This document shows, piece by piece, positions 18,682 to 26,997 of a stretch of DNA of 64,000 nt (its first letter is position 1; each line of letters starts with the position of its first letter). The notes beneath the pieces were generated by a model, which saw nothing but the letters and a program-made list of their open reading frames with translations, had not been told where the DNA came from and did no database searches. The stretch is from NCBI RefSeq assembly GCF_001667505.1, contig NZ_LZHZ01000054.1, positions 160,712-224,711 of the forward strand, in the 5' to 3' direction. This DNA comes from Mycobacterium sp. ACS1612. Its GTDB lineage: Bacteria; Actinomycetota; Actinomycetes; Mycobacteriales; Mycobacteriaceae. A program made the position numbers and the translations under genes.

Positions 18682-19610
18682 TCACCACACCGTTCGGCGC
18701 CTCGTCGACGGCCGCGGAGGTCATCGCGGGCGTCGACCTGTCCGGTAAACGGGCGATCGTCACCGGCGCGTCCTCGGGGATCGGCGTCGAGACCGCGCGG
18801 GCGTTGGCGGCCGCGGGCGCGGCGGTCACGCTCGCAGTGCGCAACATGCAGGCGGGTGCACGGGTGGCCTCCGACATCACGGCTCAGACCGGCAGCGACG
18901 CAGTCACCGTCGGCGCATTAGAACTGGCCGACCTTGCCAGTGTGCACGCCTTCGCCGCGGCATGGACTGGGCCGCTGGACGTACTGGTGAACAACGCGGG
19001 CGTGATGGCGATCCCGGAGTTGACGATGTCGGCCAGCGGACACGAAATGCAGTTCGCGACAAACCATTTGGGGCATTTCGCGCTCGCATTGGCGCTGCAC
19101 GATGCGCTGGCCGCGGCGGGCTCGGCCCGCATCGTGTCGGTGAGTTCAGGCGGGCACCTGCGCTCGCCGGTCGTGTTCGACGACATCGACTACGCGTTCC
19201 GCGACTACGACCCGTTCGGCGCCTACGGACAGTCGAAGACCGCCAACGTGTTGTTCGCAGTCGAGGCGACCCGGCGGTGGGCCGCCGCCGGCATCGTCGC
19301 CAACGCGCTGATGCCAGGCGCGATCTTCACTCAGTTGGGCCGCCACGTCGACATGGGCAAGGCAGCCGCCGCGATGCGGGGCCAGCGGGCGATCAAGACG
19401 GTGGAACAAGGCGCGGCGACATCGGTGTTACTGGCCGCCTCGCCGCTGATCGACGGTGTCGGCGGCCGCTACTTCGAGAACTGCAACGAAGCCGAGCGGG
19501 TCAGCAGGCGCGGGGTGCCGGGGTCGGGCGGCGTCGCGCCGTATGCGCTCGATCCCGCCAATGCCGAACGGCTGTGGGAAATCTCGCTGCGGATGGTGGC
19601 CGATGCCTGA
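18678..19610 (+). CDS. Short-chain dehydrogenase/reductase
   Basis: A 310-residue NAD(P)-dependent oxidoreductase with a Rossmann fold. TGASSGIGVETA at about residues 33-44 is the cofactor glycine motif, NNAGVM is the structural motif, and YGQSKTANVLF contains the catalytic Tyr-x3-Lys. The overall pattern resembles retinol-dehydrogenase/WW-oxidoreductase-type SDRs. The start is GTG at 18678, overlapping the nitronate monooxygenase stop. It overlaps nei2 by eight bases at its 3' end, so all three genes may be co-transcribed. Substrate unknown. Confidence 0.85.
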   Translation: MITTPFGASSTAAEVIAGVDLSGKRAIVTGASSGIGVETARALAAAGAAVTLAVRNMQAGARVASDITAQTGSDAVTVGALELADLASVHAFAAAWTGPLDVLVNNAGVMAIPELTMSASGHEMQFATNHLGHFALALALHDALAAAGSARIVSVSSGGHLRSPVVFDDIDYAFRDYDPFGAYGQSKTANVLFAVEATRRWAAAGIVANALMPGAIFTQLGRHVDMGKAAAAMRGQRAIKTVEQGAATSVLLAASPLIDGVGGRYFENCNEAERVSRRGVPGSGGVAPYALDPANAERLWEISLRMVADA

Positions 19611-20364
19611 GGGCGACACCGTCTTCCATACCGCCGCCATCCTGCGCGAGGCGCTGCTCGGTAAGACGTTGACGCGGTGTGATGTCCGGGTGCCGAAGTA
19701 CGCGACCGTCGACCTGACCGGGCAAGTGGTCGACGAGGTGATCAGTCGCGGCAAACATCTGTTCATCCGGGTGGGCCCGGCCAGCATCCATTCGCATCTG
19801 AAGATGGAAGGCAGCTGGAAGGTCAACCCGGTCACGAAGCCAAGCAGGGCCGGGTACCGGATCCGGATCATCCTGGAAACAGCGGACATTCAGGCGGCCG
19901 GTATCGACCTGGGTGTACTGGAGGTGCTCGAGCGCGATCACGATATGGAGGTCGTCGACCATCTCGGACCTGATCTCCTCGGCGACGACTGGGACCCGCA
20001 GATTGCGGCGGCGAACCTGACGGCCGATCCCGATCGGCCGTTGTCGGAGACGCTGCTCGACCAACGGGTGATGGCCGGAGTAGGGAACGTCTACTGCAAC
20101 GAACTGTGCTTCGTCACCGGTTACCTACCGACCGCTCCTGTCAGAAACGTGAAGGATCCGCTGCGGATGGTGCAGCGGGCCCGGGACATGTTGTGGCTGA
20201 ACCGGTCTCGGTGGAACCGCACCACCACCGGCAACACCCGTCACGGCCAGGATGTATGGGTCTACGGCCGCGAAGGGAAACCGTGCCGCAGGTGCGGGAC
20301 GCCGATTCGGTCGGATCGAACCGGTGATCGTGTCACGTACTGGTGCCCGGTCTGTCAAACCTGA
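19603..20364 (+). CDS. nei2: Endonuclease VIII-like DNA glycosylase/AP lyase
   Basis: Nei2 removes oxidised pyrimidines and cuts the resulting AP site. The N terminus is PEGDTVFHTA, with catalytic Pro2 and Glu3 after methionine removal; the frame is open 49 codons upstream, but this N terminus fixes the start at 19603. A helix-two-turn-helix includes GVGNVYCNE. The C-terminal zinc finger is CRRCGTPI and then CPVC. The length of 253 residues matches M. tuberculosis Rv3297. It overlaps the upstream SDR by eight bases. Its last 32 bases overlap the end of the opposite-strand gene at 20333. Confidence 0.94.
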   Translation: MPEGDTVFHTAAILREALLGKTLTRCDVRVPKYATVDLTGQVVDEVISRGKHLFIRVGPASIHSHLKMEGSWKVNPVTKPSRAGYRIRIILETADIQAAGIDLGVLEVLERDHDMEVVDHLGPDLLGDDWDPQIAAANLTADPDRPLSETLLDQRVMAGVGNVYCNELCFVTGYLPTAPVRNVKDPLRMVQRARDMLWLNRSRWNRTTTGNTRHGQDVWVYGREGKPCRRCGTPIRSDRTGDRVTYWCPVCQT

Positions 20365-21109
20365 CCCGGATGGTGTCGAGATCCCGGTGCCCACGCAGCG
20401 CGTCGACGAGTTCGGGTGAACCGCTTACTCGTGTCGCGTTCAGGTCGTAGTCGGTGTAGATCAGCCAGGAGTGATCGGCAGGCCAGATGTTGTTCGGCGT
20501 CAAGGTGTGAATGCGTGCCAGTGTTGACAATTCGCGGAGATCGCCCGCGAAGACGGTGGCATCTTCTGGCATGAAAGCAACTACGCCGTAGTAGAAGCCG
20601 CAATCGGCTACCGCGTGCGCCGAGGTGTGCTCGGCCAGCACCGCGATCACACCATCTAGGCTCTCCGCGTCGAGTGAACCCTCGGTGGGCGGCAGAATGC
20701 TGACGGGCCAACTGGATTGGCCCGTAGGCCCGATGGCCGGATGAGCCGCGGCGGGGATGACGCCGGGATCCTCCCAATCGGCGTTCACAGCCCAGCAGCC
20801 GAAGCCCTCGCGGGCGCCCAGTTCGCACCACGTCAGCCGTCGCCACGGCGGTGGCGGCTTCTCGGCGAACCCGAGCCCGCCTCCGATGGCCGCTTCTTGC
20901 AGCCCGGCCGCTATTGCCTGCTGGCGCAACTCGTGATAGGTGAGGTTCGCAGGCATGTCGTCGCGTTCGTAGATCGCGTTGAGCACCCAGGCCGCCGCCG
21001 GCCACGGGCCGATCGGGTCGAAGCCCGTGTAGCCGCTCTCGGGCGGCCAGGTATCGCCACAGAGCCAGCGCATCGCGTCGGCCGCTTCGTCAGCCTCCAG
21101 AGTGCGCAA
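20333..21109 (-). CDS. Conserved hypothetical protein, 258 residues
   Basis: I do not recognise this family. The product is acidic and rich in Trp and Pro (WPPESGYTGFD, GPWPAAAWVLNAIYE, PPPPWRRLTW), with no signal peptide or membrane segment, so it is probably cytosolic. The start looks like TTG at 21109, with AAGGTG five bases upstream. The first ATG, 12 codons in, is an alternative. Coding quality is good (consistent GC third positions). It lies just downstream of a perfect 20-bp hairpin at 21134-21202 and ends inside the 3' end of nei2 on the opposite strand. Confidence 0.65.
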   Translation of the reverse strand: MRTLEADEAADAMRWLCGDTWPPESGYTGFDPIGPWPAAAWVLNAIYERDDMPANLTYHELRQQAIAAGLQEAAIGGGLGFAEKPPPPWRRLTWCELGAREGFGCWAVNADWEDPGVIPAAAHPAIGPTGQSSWPVSILPPTEGSLDAESLDGVIAVLAEHTSAHAVADCGFYYGVVAFMPEDATVFAGDLRELSTLARIHTLTPNNIWPADHSWLIYTDYDLNATRVSGSPELVDALRGHRDLDTIRVRFDRPGTST

Positions 21110-21133
21110 CGCCGCACCTTTCTAAACCACCTA

Positions 21134-21202
21134 CCGCGCCGAGACTACGGTTTGTGACGGATTTTGGCCGATTCTCCATCAGAAACCGTAGTCTCGGCGC
21201 GG
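21134..21202. repeat. Long perfect hairpin between desaturase and hypothetical gene
   Basis: Arms 21134-21153 and 21183-21202 are 20 bp, perfectly complementary (core GAGACTACGGTTT), with a 29-base loop. It sits 30 bases beyond the desaturase stop and 24 bases upstream of the TTG start of the next gene on the same strand. There is no T-tract after either arm, so it is not a textbook Rho-independent terminator. A dispersed palindromic repeat or a mycobacterial-type terminator are both possible. Confidence 0.7.
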
Positions 21203-21232
21203 GGCGCGGGGCGCGGGGCGCGGGCGCGGCGG

Positions 21233-22339
21233 TCACCGGCGCGGCAGCGCCAGCCTCACGATCTTGCGGACCACCGTGGCGAACTGTCGCGGCAACGGGC
21301 CCGTGTTGTACGGGACACCGTACCGGCCACAGATCTCGCGCACCTCTTCGGAGATTTCGGCGTGCCGGTGCGCCGGAATGTCGGGGAACAGGTGATGCTC
21401 GATCTGGAACGACAGGTTGCCGCTCAGGATGTGAAAGAGCTTGCCGCCGGTCAGGTTCGCCGATCCGAGGACCTGCCGGAAGTACCACATCCCGCGGGTC
21501 TCGGCCTTGGTCTCCTCGATCGAGAACTCCTGCACGTCGTCGGGAAAGTGCCCGCAGAAGATGATCATGAACGACCAGACGTTGCGGATCAGGTTTGCGG
21601 TCACGTCGCCCGCGAACACCCACGGCGCGAACGGTCCGGCCAGCAGCGGGAAGGCGACGTAGTCTTTGAGCGTCTGCCGCTTGGTCTTACGCCAGATGCC
21701 TTCCAGGATCTCGCGTTTGTCGGCGAGGGTGATCTCGCCGGCACGAATCCGCTCGGTCTCCAGTTCGTGCAGCGCGACGCCGTACTGGAACAGCACCATC
21801 AACAGGAACGCGTACACCGGGTTGCCGAGGAAGTAGGGGCGCCACTTCTGGTCCTCGCTCATCCGCAGGATGCCGTAGCCGATGTCGCGGTCCATCCCGA
21901 CGATGTTCGTATAGGTGTGGTGCATGTAGTTGTGCGAGTGCCGCCACTGGTCGCCAGGGCATGCGGTGTCCCACTCGAAACCCCGACTGGAGATCGCCGG
22001 ATCGCCCATCCAGTCGTACTGGCCGTGCATCACGTTGTGGCCGATCTCCATGTTGTCGACAATCTTCGACAGGGCCAGCATCGCGGTGCCCGCCAGCCAG
22101 AACGGCGGGAAGATCCCGCCGAACAACAGCGCCCGTCCGCCGACCTCGAGTGCCCTCTGCGCCTTGATGATTCGACGGATGTACGTGGCGTCACGCTCGC
22201 CAAGGTCGGCGATCACCCGCTCGCGCAGCGCGTCGAGTTCACGGCCGAACGCCTCGGCCTGCTCTCCAGTCATGGTGACGGTCTTTCCAGCGACCGTCTT
22301 CGTCACGGTTTTGGGTTGAGTCACGGTTGGTGCAGTCAT
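21233..22339 (-). CDS. Acyl-CoA/fatty acid desaturase (DesA3-like)
   Basis: A 368-residue membrane-bound di-iron desaturase expected to introduce a cis double bond into acyl-CoA, as the M. tuberculosis stearoyl-CoA Delta9 desaturase DesA3 (Rv3229c) does. Three histidine boxes are visible: HNVMH (101-105), HSHNYMHH (134-141) and QIEHHLFP near the C terminus. Hydrophobic segments around residues 68-92 and 215-245 fit membrane helices. The ATG at 22339 has GAGGAG about six bases upstream; the open frame before it is not coding. It starts 17 bases after the reductase gene, so electrons come from the co-transcribed partner. Exact regiospecificity is inferred. Confidence 0.88.
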   Translation of the reverse strand: MTAPTVTQPKTVTKTVAGKTVTMTGEQAEAFGRELDALRERVIADLGERDATYIRRIIKAQRALEVGGRALLFGGIFPPFWLAGTAMLALSKIVDNMEIGHNVMHGQYDWMGDPAISSRGFEWDTACPGDQWRHSHNYMHHTYTNIVGMDRDIGYGILRMSEDQKWRPYFLGNPVYAFLLMVLFQYGVALHELETERIRAGEITLADKREILEGIWRKTKRQTLKDYVAFPLLAGPFAPWVFAGDVTANLIRNVWSFMIIFCGHFPDDVQEFSIEETKAETRGMWYFRQVLGSANLTGGKLFHILSGNLSFQIEHHLFPDIPAHRHAEISEEVREICGRYGVPYNTGPLPRQFATVVRKIVRLALPRR

Positions 22340-22356
22340 TTTCAGCTCCTCAGAAT

Positions 22357-23382
22357 CTAGAGCGCGATGTCGACGTCGCCGACGGGGACGGTCACGCAGA
22401 TCTGCACGTCCTCCTGTTCGACGCTCGACACCGCTTGGGTGATCAGGTTTTTCACCGCGCCGCGGGTCTTGCGGCGGGTGCAGCTGTGGCAGATGCCCAT
22501 CCGGCATCCGCTTTCGGGTGTGAGGCCGGCGGATTCAGCCTGCTCGAGCAGCGGCCGCCCATCGTCGACGAGCTGAACGCCGCTGTCGGTCAACGAAATC
22601 CGACCGCCGGACGCCTCGGCCGGCACGTCGAACACCGGCGGCACGAAGCTCTCCGAGCGCACGTTGCGGCAGTGCTCGCGGACGGCATCCACCAGAGCCA
22701 ACGGCCCGCAGACGAAGACCGCCTCTGGGTCGGGCATCGCCGCAGCCAGGTGCTCGGGACCGAATCGGCCGTCGAGGTCCGAGCCCGCCGTCGCGCGGGT
22801 GTAGCCGTGCAGAACACGCACGCCTCGCATCGCCTCGAGTTCGGTGCGGTAGCACGCTTCGTCGGCCGAACGCGCGTAGTGGATGAACGCGATCTCGCCG
22901 GTGAATCCCGTGGTCCGCATCGTGCGCAGCATCGACATCACCGGCGTGATGCCGCTGCCGCCGGAGACGAAAAGGATGCGCCGCGGCAGCGCGTCGGGCA
23001 GCACGAAGTCACCGCCCACCGAATCCAGCCCGACGACCATGCCCGGCCGAGCGTGGTCGCAGAGGTGGGTCGACACCAGCCCGCCGTCGTGGCGGCCGAT
23101 GGTCAGTTCGATGTGCGAGGCGCCCTCCGCGCTCGCCGGTGAGTAGGGCCGGGTCCGGCGACGGCCGTTGATCTCGACGGTGAGGTTGACGTGCTGGCCG
23201 GCGCGGAAGCCGGAAAACGCCCGGTTGGGCTCGAGAGTCAGGGTGACACTGCGCGGAGTTTGCCTGCGCACCGCGACGATCTTGGCCCGGGCGTCGCCCG
23301 CGGTCCAAGTCGGGGCGACCAGCTCCGTGTACCGGTCCACGCCGTGCGGCGCGGTGAGCAGGTCAAATATTTGAGTGAACAT
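22357..23382 (-). CDS. Ferredoxin reductase, electron donor to desaturase (Rv3230c-like)
   Basis: A 341-residue flavodoxin-reductase-type protein with a fused plant-type ferredoxin. RPYSPAS near residue 90 binds FAD and SGGSGITPVMSMLR binds NAD(P)H. The C-terminal CRMGICHSC plus a later QIC supply the four cysteines of a [2Fe-2S] cluster. In M. tuberculosis the Rv3230c-Rv3229c pair forms a working NADPH-dependent desaturase system. I chose ATG 23382 because conserved sequence starts at MFTQIFD; the frame is open 22 codons further. The start codon lies inside a near-palindrome (23375-23390), a likely operator for the divergent TetR. Confidence 0.88.
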   Translation of the reverse strand: MFTQIFDLLTAPHGVDRYTELVAPTWTAGDARAKIVAVRRQTPRSVTLTLEPNRAFSGFRAGQHVNLTVEINGRRRTRPYSPASAEGASHIELTIGRHDGGLVSTHLCDHARPGMVVGLDSVGGDFVLPDALPRRILFVSGGSGITPVMSMLRTMRTTGFTGEIAFIHYARSADEACYRTELEAMRGVRVLHGYTRATAGSDLDGRFGPEHLAAAMPDPEAVFVCGPLALVDAVREHCRNVRSESFVPPVFDVPAEASGGRISLTDSGVQLVDDGRPLLEQAESAGLTPESGCRMGICHSCTRRKTRGAVKNLITQAVSSVEQEDVQICVTVPVGDVDIAL

Positions 23383-23390
23383 ATGTACAC
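23375..23390. promoter_or_regulatory. Candidate TetR operator over the reductase start
   Basis: GTGAACATATGTACAC pairs at 7 of 8 positions and covers the reductase start codon (23380-23382). AGTGAACA occurs here and again at the start of the divergent TetR gene (from 23449). Repression of both divergent genes by that TetR would follow the DesT logic known from Pseudomonas, where a TetR senses acyl-CoA next to a desaturase/reductase operon. Confidence 0.45.
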
Positions 23391-23451
23391 CGTGCGTGAT
23401 GCCCGTTGATCGCGTCAACCAATTCGAGCAGCTTGTGGTAGGTTTCACATA

Positions 23452-24135
23452 GTGAACAGTCGTACGCCCAGTTCACGAACGAGCCGATCTACTCGTTCGG
23501 GTAAGTCGCGTTCCCGCGACACGCTGTCGCGCGAGGAGCGCAAGGAAGCCACCCGGCGGGCCATCGTCACGGCGGCGATGAAGCTGCTCGAGGACCGCAG
23601 CTTCGCCGCGCTGAGCCTGCGCGAAGTCACCAGGGAAGCCGGCATCGTGCCCGCGGCGTTCTATCGGCACTTCGAGTCGATGGAGGCGCTCGGCCTGGTG
23701 CTGATCGACGAGTCGTTCCGCAGGCTGCGCGACATGCTGCGCAGCGCAAGGGCGGGCAGGCTCGACCCCAACCGGGTGATCGAGTCCTCGGTCGACATCC
23801 TGATCGACGGCGTCAACTCCGACCGCGAACACTGGCGGTTCATCGGCCGTGAGCGCTCCAGCGGCGTGACGGTGCTGCGGTACGCGATCCGCACCGAGAT
23901 CCGCCTGATCACCTCCGAATTGGCGATCGATCTGGCCAGGTTCCCCGGGCTGAACACGTGGAGCGGTGAGGACCTCAACATCCTCGCCAGCCTGTTCGTC
24001 AACGCGATGATCGTGATCGCCGAAGCCATCGAGGACGCCAACGACGCGGCGGCCATCGACGAGATCAAGCGCACCGCGGTCAAGCAGTTGCGGATGATCG
24101 CCGTCGGCGTCAGCGGGTGGCGCAGCGACGGCTAG
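23452..24135 (+). CDS. TetR-family regulator, DesT-like context
   Basis: A 227-residue TetR protein. A basic Ser/Arg-rich N terminus (about 25 residues) precedes the helix-turn-helix (RRAIVTAAMKLLEDRSFAALSLREVTREAGIVPAAFYRHFESMEAL). The C-terminal domain has the pattern of regulators that sit beside fatty-acid desaturases. It is divergent from the reductase-desaturase operon with 69 bases between starts, the same arrangement as desT/desCB. Sensing of acyl-CoA saturation is an inference from context. The start is GTG at 23452. Confidence 0.82.
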   Translation: MNSRTPSSRTSRSTRSGKSRSRDTLSREERKEATRRAIVTAAMKLLEDRSFAALSLREVTREAGIVPAAFYRHFESMEALGLVLIDESFRRLRDMLRSARAGRLDPNRVIESSVDILIDGVNSDREHWRFIGRERSSGVTVLRYAIRTEIRLITSELAIDLARFPGLNTWSGEDLNILASLFVNAMIVIAEAIEDANDAAAIDEIKRTAVKQLRMIAVGVSGWRSDG

Positions 24136-24145
24136 CGTGAGGCGC

Positions 24146-24928
24146 ATGTCGCACCTGGATCTGACCTACCCGCGTCCCGACATCGCCGTGCTGACGTTGA
24201 ACCGGCCCGCAAAGCTCAACGCGCTGAACTTCGATCTGGTCGAGGAACTGCACGCGGCCCTCGACGATATCGCCGCGAGCAACGAATGCCGGGTCGTGGT
24301 GCTCACCGGTGCCGGACGCGGGTTCTGCTCGGGTCTGGACCTGACCGACCCGAATCCGGCGCAGGCGGGCGGCGGCGTCGAGTTCCCGCGGTCGGGCATG
24401 CGCTGGCAGGAGCGCATCGCGAATCTCACCGCGAAGATCCACCGGTTGCGGCAACCGGTGATCGCGGCGGTCAACGGTCCCGCGTACGGCGGCGGTTTCG
24501 GCATCGCGCTGGCGTGCGACATCCGCCTGGCCTCGGCATCGGCCCGGTTCTGTACGCAGTTCATCAAGCTCGGCCTCGGCGGTTGCGACATCGGTGTCAG
24601 CTACACGCTGCCCCGCATCGTCGGTGCCGGGCAGGCGTTCGACCTGATCCTCACTGCCCGAGCAGTCGACGCCGACGAGGCGCTGCGGTTGGGCATCGTC
24701 TCGCGAATCTGCGATTCGGTGCTCGACGAGGCGCTGGCCATCGCCGAAACACTCTGCGGTTACGGCAAGTTCGGCGTCGAATCGACCAAACAGGTGCTGT
24801 GGGCCAACCTGGCGGCCGCCAGCCTGGATGCCGCGTTGCACGTGGAGAACCGCAGCCAGATCCTGGCGTCAACCAGCGGCGAGATGCTCGAAGCGGCTAG
24901 TGCGGTGTTGCCCCGCCGTCGGCAATGA
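24146..24928 (+). CDS. Enoyl-CoA hydratase/isomerase-family protein (crotonase fold)
   Basis: A 260-residue crotonase-fold protein resembling mycobacterial EchA12-type members. The oxyanion-hole segments are GRGFCSGLDL and NGPAYGGGFGIALACD. The position of the first hydratase catalytic glutamate (P-E in classical enzymes) is occupied by Phe-Ile in CTQFIKLGLGGCDIG, so true hydratase activity is doubtful. The Asp in GGCD aligns by eye with an acid used in dienoyl-CoA isomerases. GAGG lies five bases before ATG 24146; a GTG nine bases earlier is the alternative. It follows the TetR gene by ten bases and overlaps the opposite SDR by 32 bases at the 3' end. Confidence 0.82.
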   Translation: MSHLDLTYPRPDIAVLTLNRPAKLNALNFDLVEELHAALDDIAASNECRVVVLTGAGRGFCSGLDLTDPNPAQAGGGVEFPRSGMRWQERIANLTAKIHRLRQPVIAAVNGPAYGGGFGIALACDIRLASASARFCTQFIKLGLGGCDIGVSYTLPRIVGAGQAFDLILTARAVDADEALRLGIVSRICDSVLDEALAIAETLCGYGKFGVESTKQVLWANLAAASLDAALHVENRSQILASTSGEMLEAASAVLPRRRQ

Positions 24929-25667
24929 TGACCTGACCGGTGATGTAGCTACCGGCGTCGGAGGTCAAAAGCAATGCTGCGCCGACCATTTCGTCGGGCG
25001 TGCCCAACCGCTTCATCAGCGTGCCGCCGACCATTCCCGAAATCACCTCGGGCGGGTTCTGCTGCATCATGTAGGTGTCGACAGGCCCGGGCGCAAGCGC
25101 GTTGACGCGGATGCCGAAGTGCACGAACTCCGCGGCCATCGACCGGGTGAACGACATCATCGCCGCCTTGGCCGACGAGTAGATCGACAGCATCGGCGAG
25201 AAGATGAACGCACCGATCGAGACCATGTTCAGCACCGCGGCGTGTTCGCTGGCCTTCAGGTGCGGCAGCGCTTCCTGCACCAGAAACACCGGGCCGCGCA
25301 CGTTGACGTCGTACGACTTGGCCAACGCGTCGGCGTCGATCTGGCCGAGCGGTTGGGCCAGCGGGTTCGCGGCGTTGTTGACCACGACGTCGACGCCGCC
25401 GAACTCGTGAACCGTCCGCTGCACCAGGGCACGCAGCGCGTCGAGATCGCCGAGGTGCGTCGGCACGCCGATGGCCTCGCCGCCGAGCCCACGCAGATGT
25501 TCGGCGGCCTGTTCGCAGGCGTCGGGTTTCCGGCTGGCCACCGCGACGCGTGCGCCCGCGAGCACATAGCCCTCGGCCAGTGCGAGACCGATTCCCCGGG
25601 TGCCGCCCGTCACGATGACGGTGCGGCCGGTCATGTCGAAAAGACGCTCGAACGCTTCGCGATTCAC
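24897..25667 (-). CDS. Short-chain dehydrogenase/reductase (FabG-like)
   Basis: A 256-residue classical SDR: TGGTRGIGLALAEGYVLAG binds the cofactor, VVNNAANPL follows, and IYSSAKAAMMSF carries the catalytic Tyr-x3-Lys. The C terminus GQVIIADGGATPH is typical of the FabG-like group. The start is taken as GTG 25667 (VNREAFERLFDMTGRT), five bases after the NmrA stop, making a two-gene operon; the longer open frame is not coding. The substrate is not predictable. Its 3' end overlaps the crotonase gene on the other strand by 32 bases. Confidence 0.85.
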   Translation of the reverse strand: MNREAFERLFDMTGRTVIVTGGTRGIGLALAEGYVLAGARVAVASRKPDACEQAAEHLRGLGGEAIGVPTHLGDLDALRALVQRTVHEFGGVDVVVNNAANPLAQPLGQIDADALAKSYDVNVRGPVFLVQEALPHLKASEHAAVLNMVSIGAFIFSPMLSIYSSAKAAMMSFTRSMAAEFVHFGIRVNALAPGPVDTYMMQQNPPEVISGMVGGTLMKRLGTPDEMVGAALLLTSDAGSYITGQVIIADGGATPH

Positions 25668-25672
25668 GCCGC

Positions 25673-26584
25673 TCAGTAGAACAGATGCGGATTGGCGGCC
25701 ACGTACTGCTCGACGGTTTGTGCGGGCCGCCCGGTGATCTGCTCGACGTCGTGGGTGGTCCGGTCGTAGCGGCCGTTCCGGTGCAAACGGGCCATGGTGG
25801 CGATGTGCTGCCGGACGTGGTCGGAAAGGCCGACGGGCCCGAGCACGTCGCGATCCCATACGTCGAGCGCGACATCCTGCCCCGTGATCGGGCGGTTCAG
25901 CGCCCGCCCGTATTGCTCGGCGAGCCCGTCGATGTCGAGCACCTCGGGGCCGGTGAGTTCGACCACCCCGCCGATCCGGTCGGTCGGGTCGCGCAGCAGG
26001 GCAGCGACGACGCGGGCGACGTCGTCGGCGGTGACCGGTGAGGTGCGCCCTGTCCCGAACGGCAGTGCCAGCACGCCACGCTCGCGAAGCCCCTTCTTGG
26101 CCAGCATCGTGAACAGCGGATTGTCGAGGAAAGTGGTTGGCCTGACGTGGATCACCGGCAGACCCGACCAGTTCAGCACGTGTTCGGCCAGCCAATGCAA
26201 CCGGTGCTGGTTGGACTCGTCGGTGCTCGTCAGCGTCATCTGCGACACCGTCATCTGCGACATGTTCACGATCGCGTCGAGTCGGCCGCGGTCCAGTGCC
26301 ACCGCGCACACTTCGGTCGTCGCCCGCAGGTAATCGGGCGATACGCTCATGTTGAAGAACATCCGCTGCACACCGGCGATCGCGTCGGCGATGTCAGCGG
26401 CGCGGGTCAGATCACCGACGATTACCTCGGCGCCCATCGCGCGCAGTTGGTCGGCGCGTTCGTCGTCGCTATGCACCATGGCCCGCACCGGCGCGCCGTC
26501 CTCGAGCAACAACTGCACGACACGACGACTGACGCTGCCGATTCCTCCACCTGCCCCGCTGATCAGGTATGTGGCGCTCACCAT
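25673..26584 (-). CDS. NmrA-like NAD(P)-binding protein
   Basis: A 303-residue atypical SDR. The N-terminal LISGAGGGIGSVSRRVV is the dinucleotide loop, followed by VIVGDLTRAADIADAIAGVQRMFF, characteristic of NmrA/quinone-oxidoreductase-like (QorB) proteins. The usual SDR Tyr-x3-Lys is not evident. ATG 26584 has AGGA about eight bases upstream; the open frame extends further without coding character. It is first in a two-gene minus-strand operon with the SDR at 24897. The role may be redox sensing or reduction of quinone-like compounds, which is unresolved. Confidence 0.8.
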   Translation of the reverse strand: MVSATYLISGAGGGIGSVSRRVVQLLLEDGAPVRAMVHSDDERADQLRAMGAEVIVGDLTRAADIADAIAGVQRMFFNMSVSPDYLRATTEVCAVALDRGRLDAIVNMSQMTVSQMTLTSTDESNQHRLHWLAEHVLNWSGLPVIHVRPTTFLDNPLFTMLAKKGLRERGVLALPFGTGRTSPVTADDVARVVAALLRDPTDRIGGVVELTGPEVLDIDGLAEQYGRALNRPITGQDVALDVWDRDVLGPVGLSDHVRQHIATMARLHRNGRYDRTTHDVEQITGRPAQTVEQYVAANPHLFY

Positions 26585-26997
26585 GCCATCCTGCCAGCGC
26601 TTCGTTTCTCGGCCGGTCGACAGCCGGTCAGGGGGCCGAATTCGTTTTGCTCCATTGGCAAGCACCACGAGCCCCGATGCATGTAACAGCGACGGCGACA
26701 CCGGCGATAACCTGAGGTGCCGGGGTGGCCACCTGCTCGTGACACCGTTGTCTGATTGGTCACATCGGGGATGAAAAATGATTGTGGGAAAAGGATTTCG
26801 TATTTTGTAGCGATCTTGATGTAGCTCGGCTAGATTGCCATCGGCAACCACACTCACCGGATCTGTGCTCGGCGCGATTCATGCGCGACCCGCCGGATTC
26901 TCAGATCGCCGACCGGGTCGATGCGTTTGCTGGTTGATGGTGTGCAGGGGGCATGCGATGCGCACCTGTGTTGTTCGTTTTCTACGTGAGGGTTGTC
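26585..26997. other. Intergenic region without a supported gene
   Basis: This divergent gap between the NmrA gene and the secreted GH2 gene holds no ORF with mycobacterial codon character. It includes a locally AT-rich stretch at about 26760-26810 (aaaaatgatt, gtattttgta), striking against the surrounding GC content, and is the likely promoter area for both genes. No clear -35/-10 pair or dyad could be assigned. Confidence 0.5.

Noticed and set aside
26760..26830. AT-rich stretch as a transferred element edge or small RNA
   Set aside because: Only about 70 bases with no repeat, hairpin or promoter pair I could define; noted as a likely promoter region.
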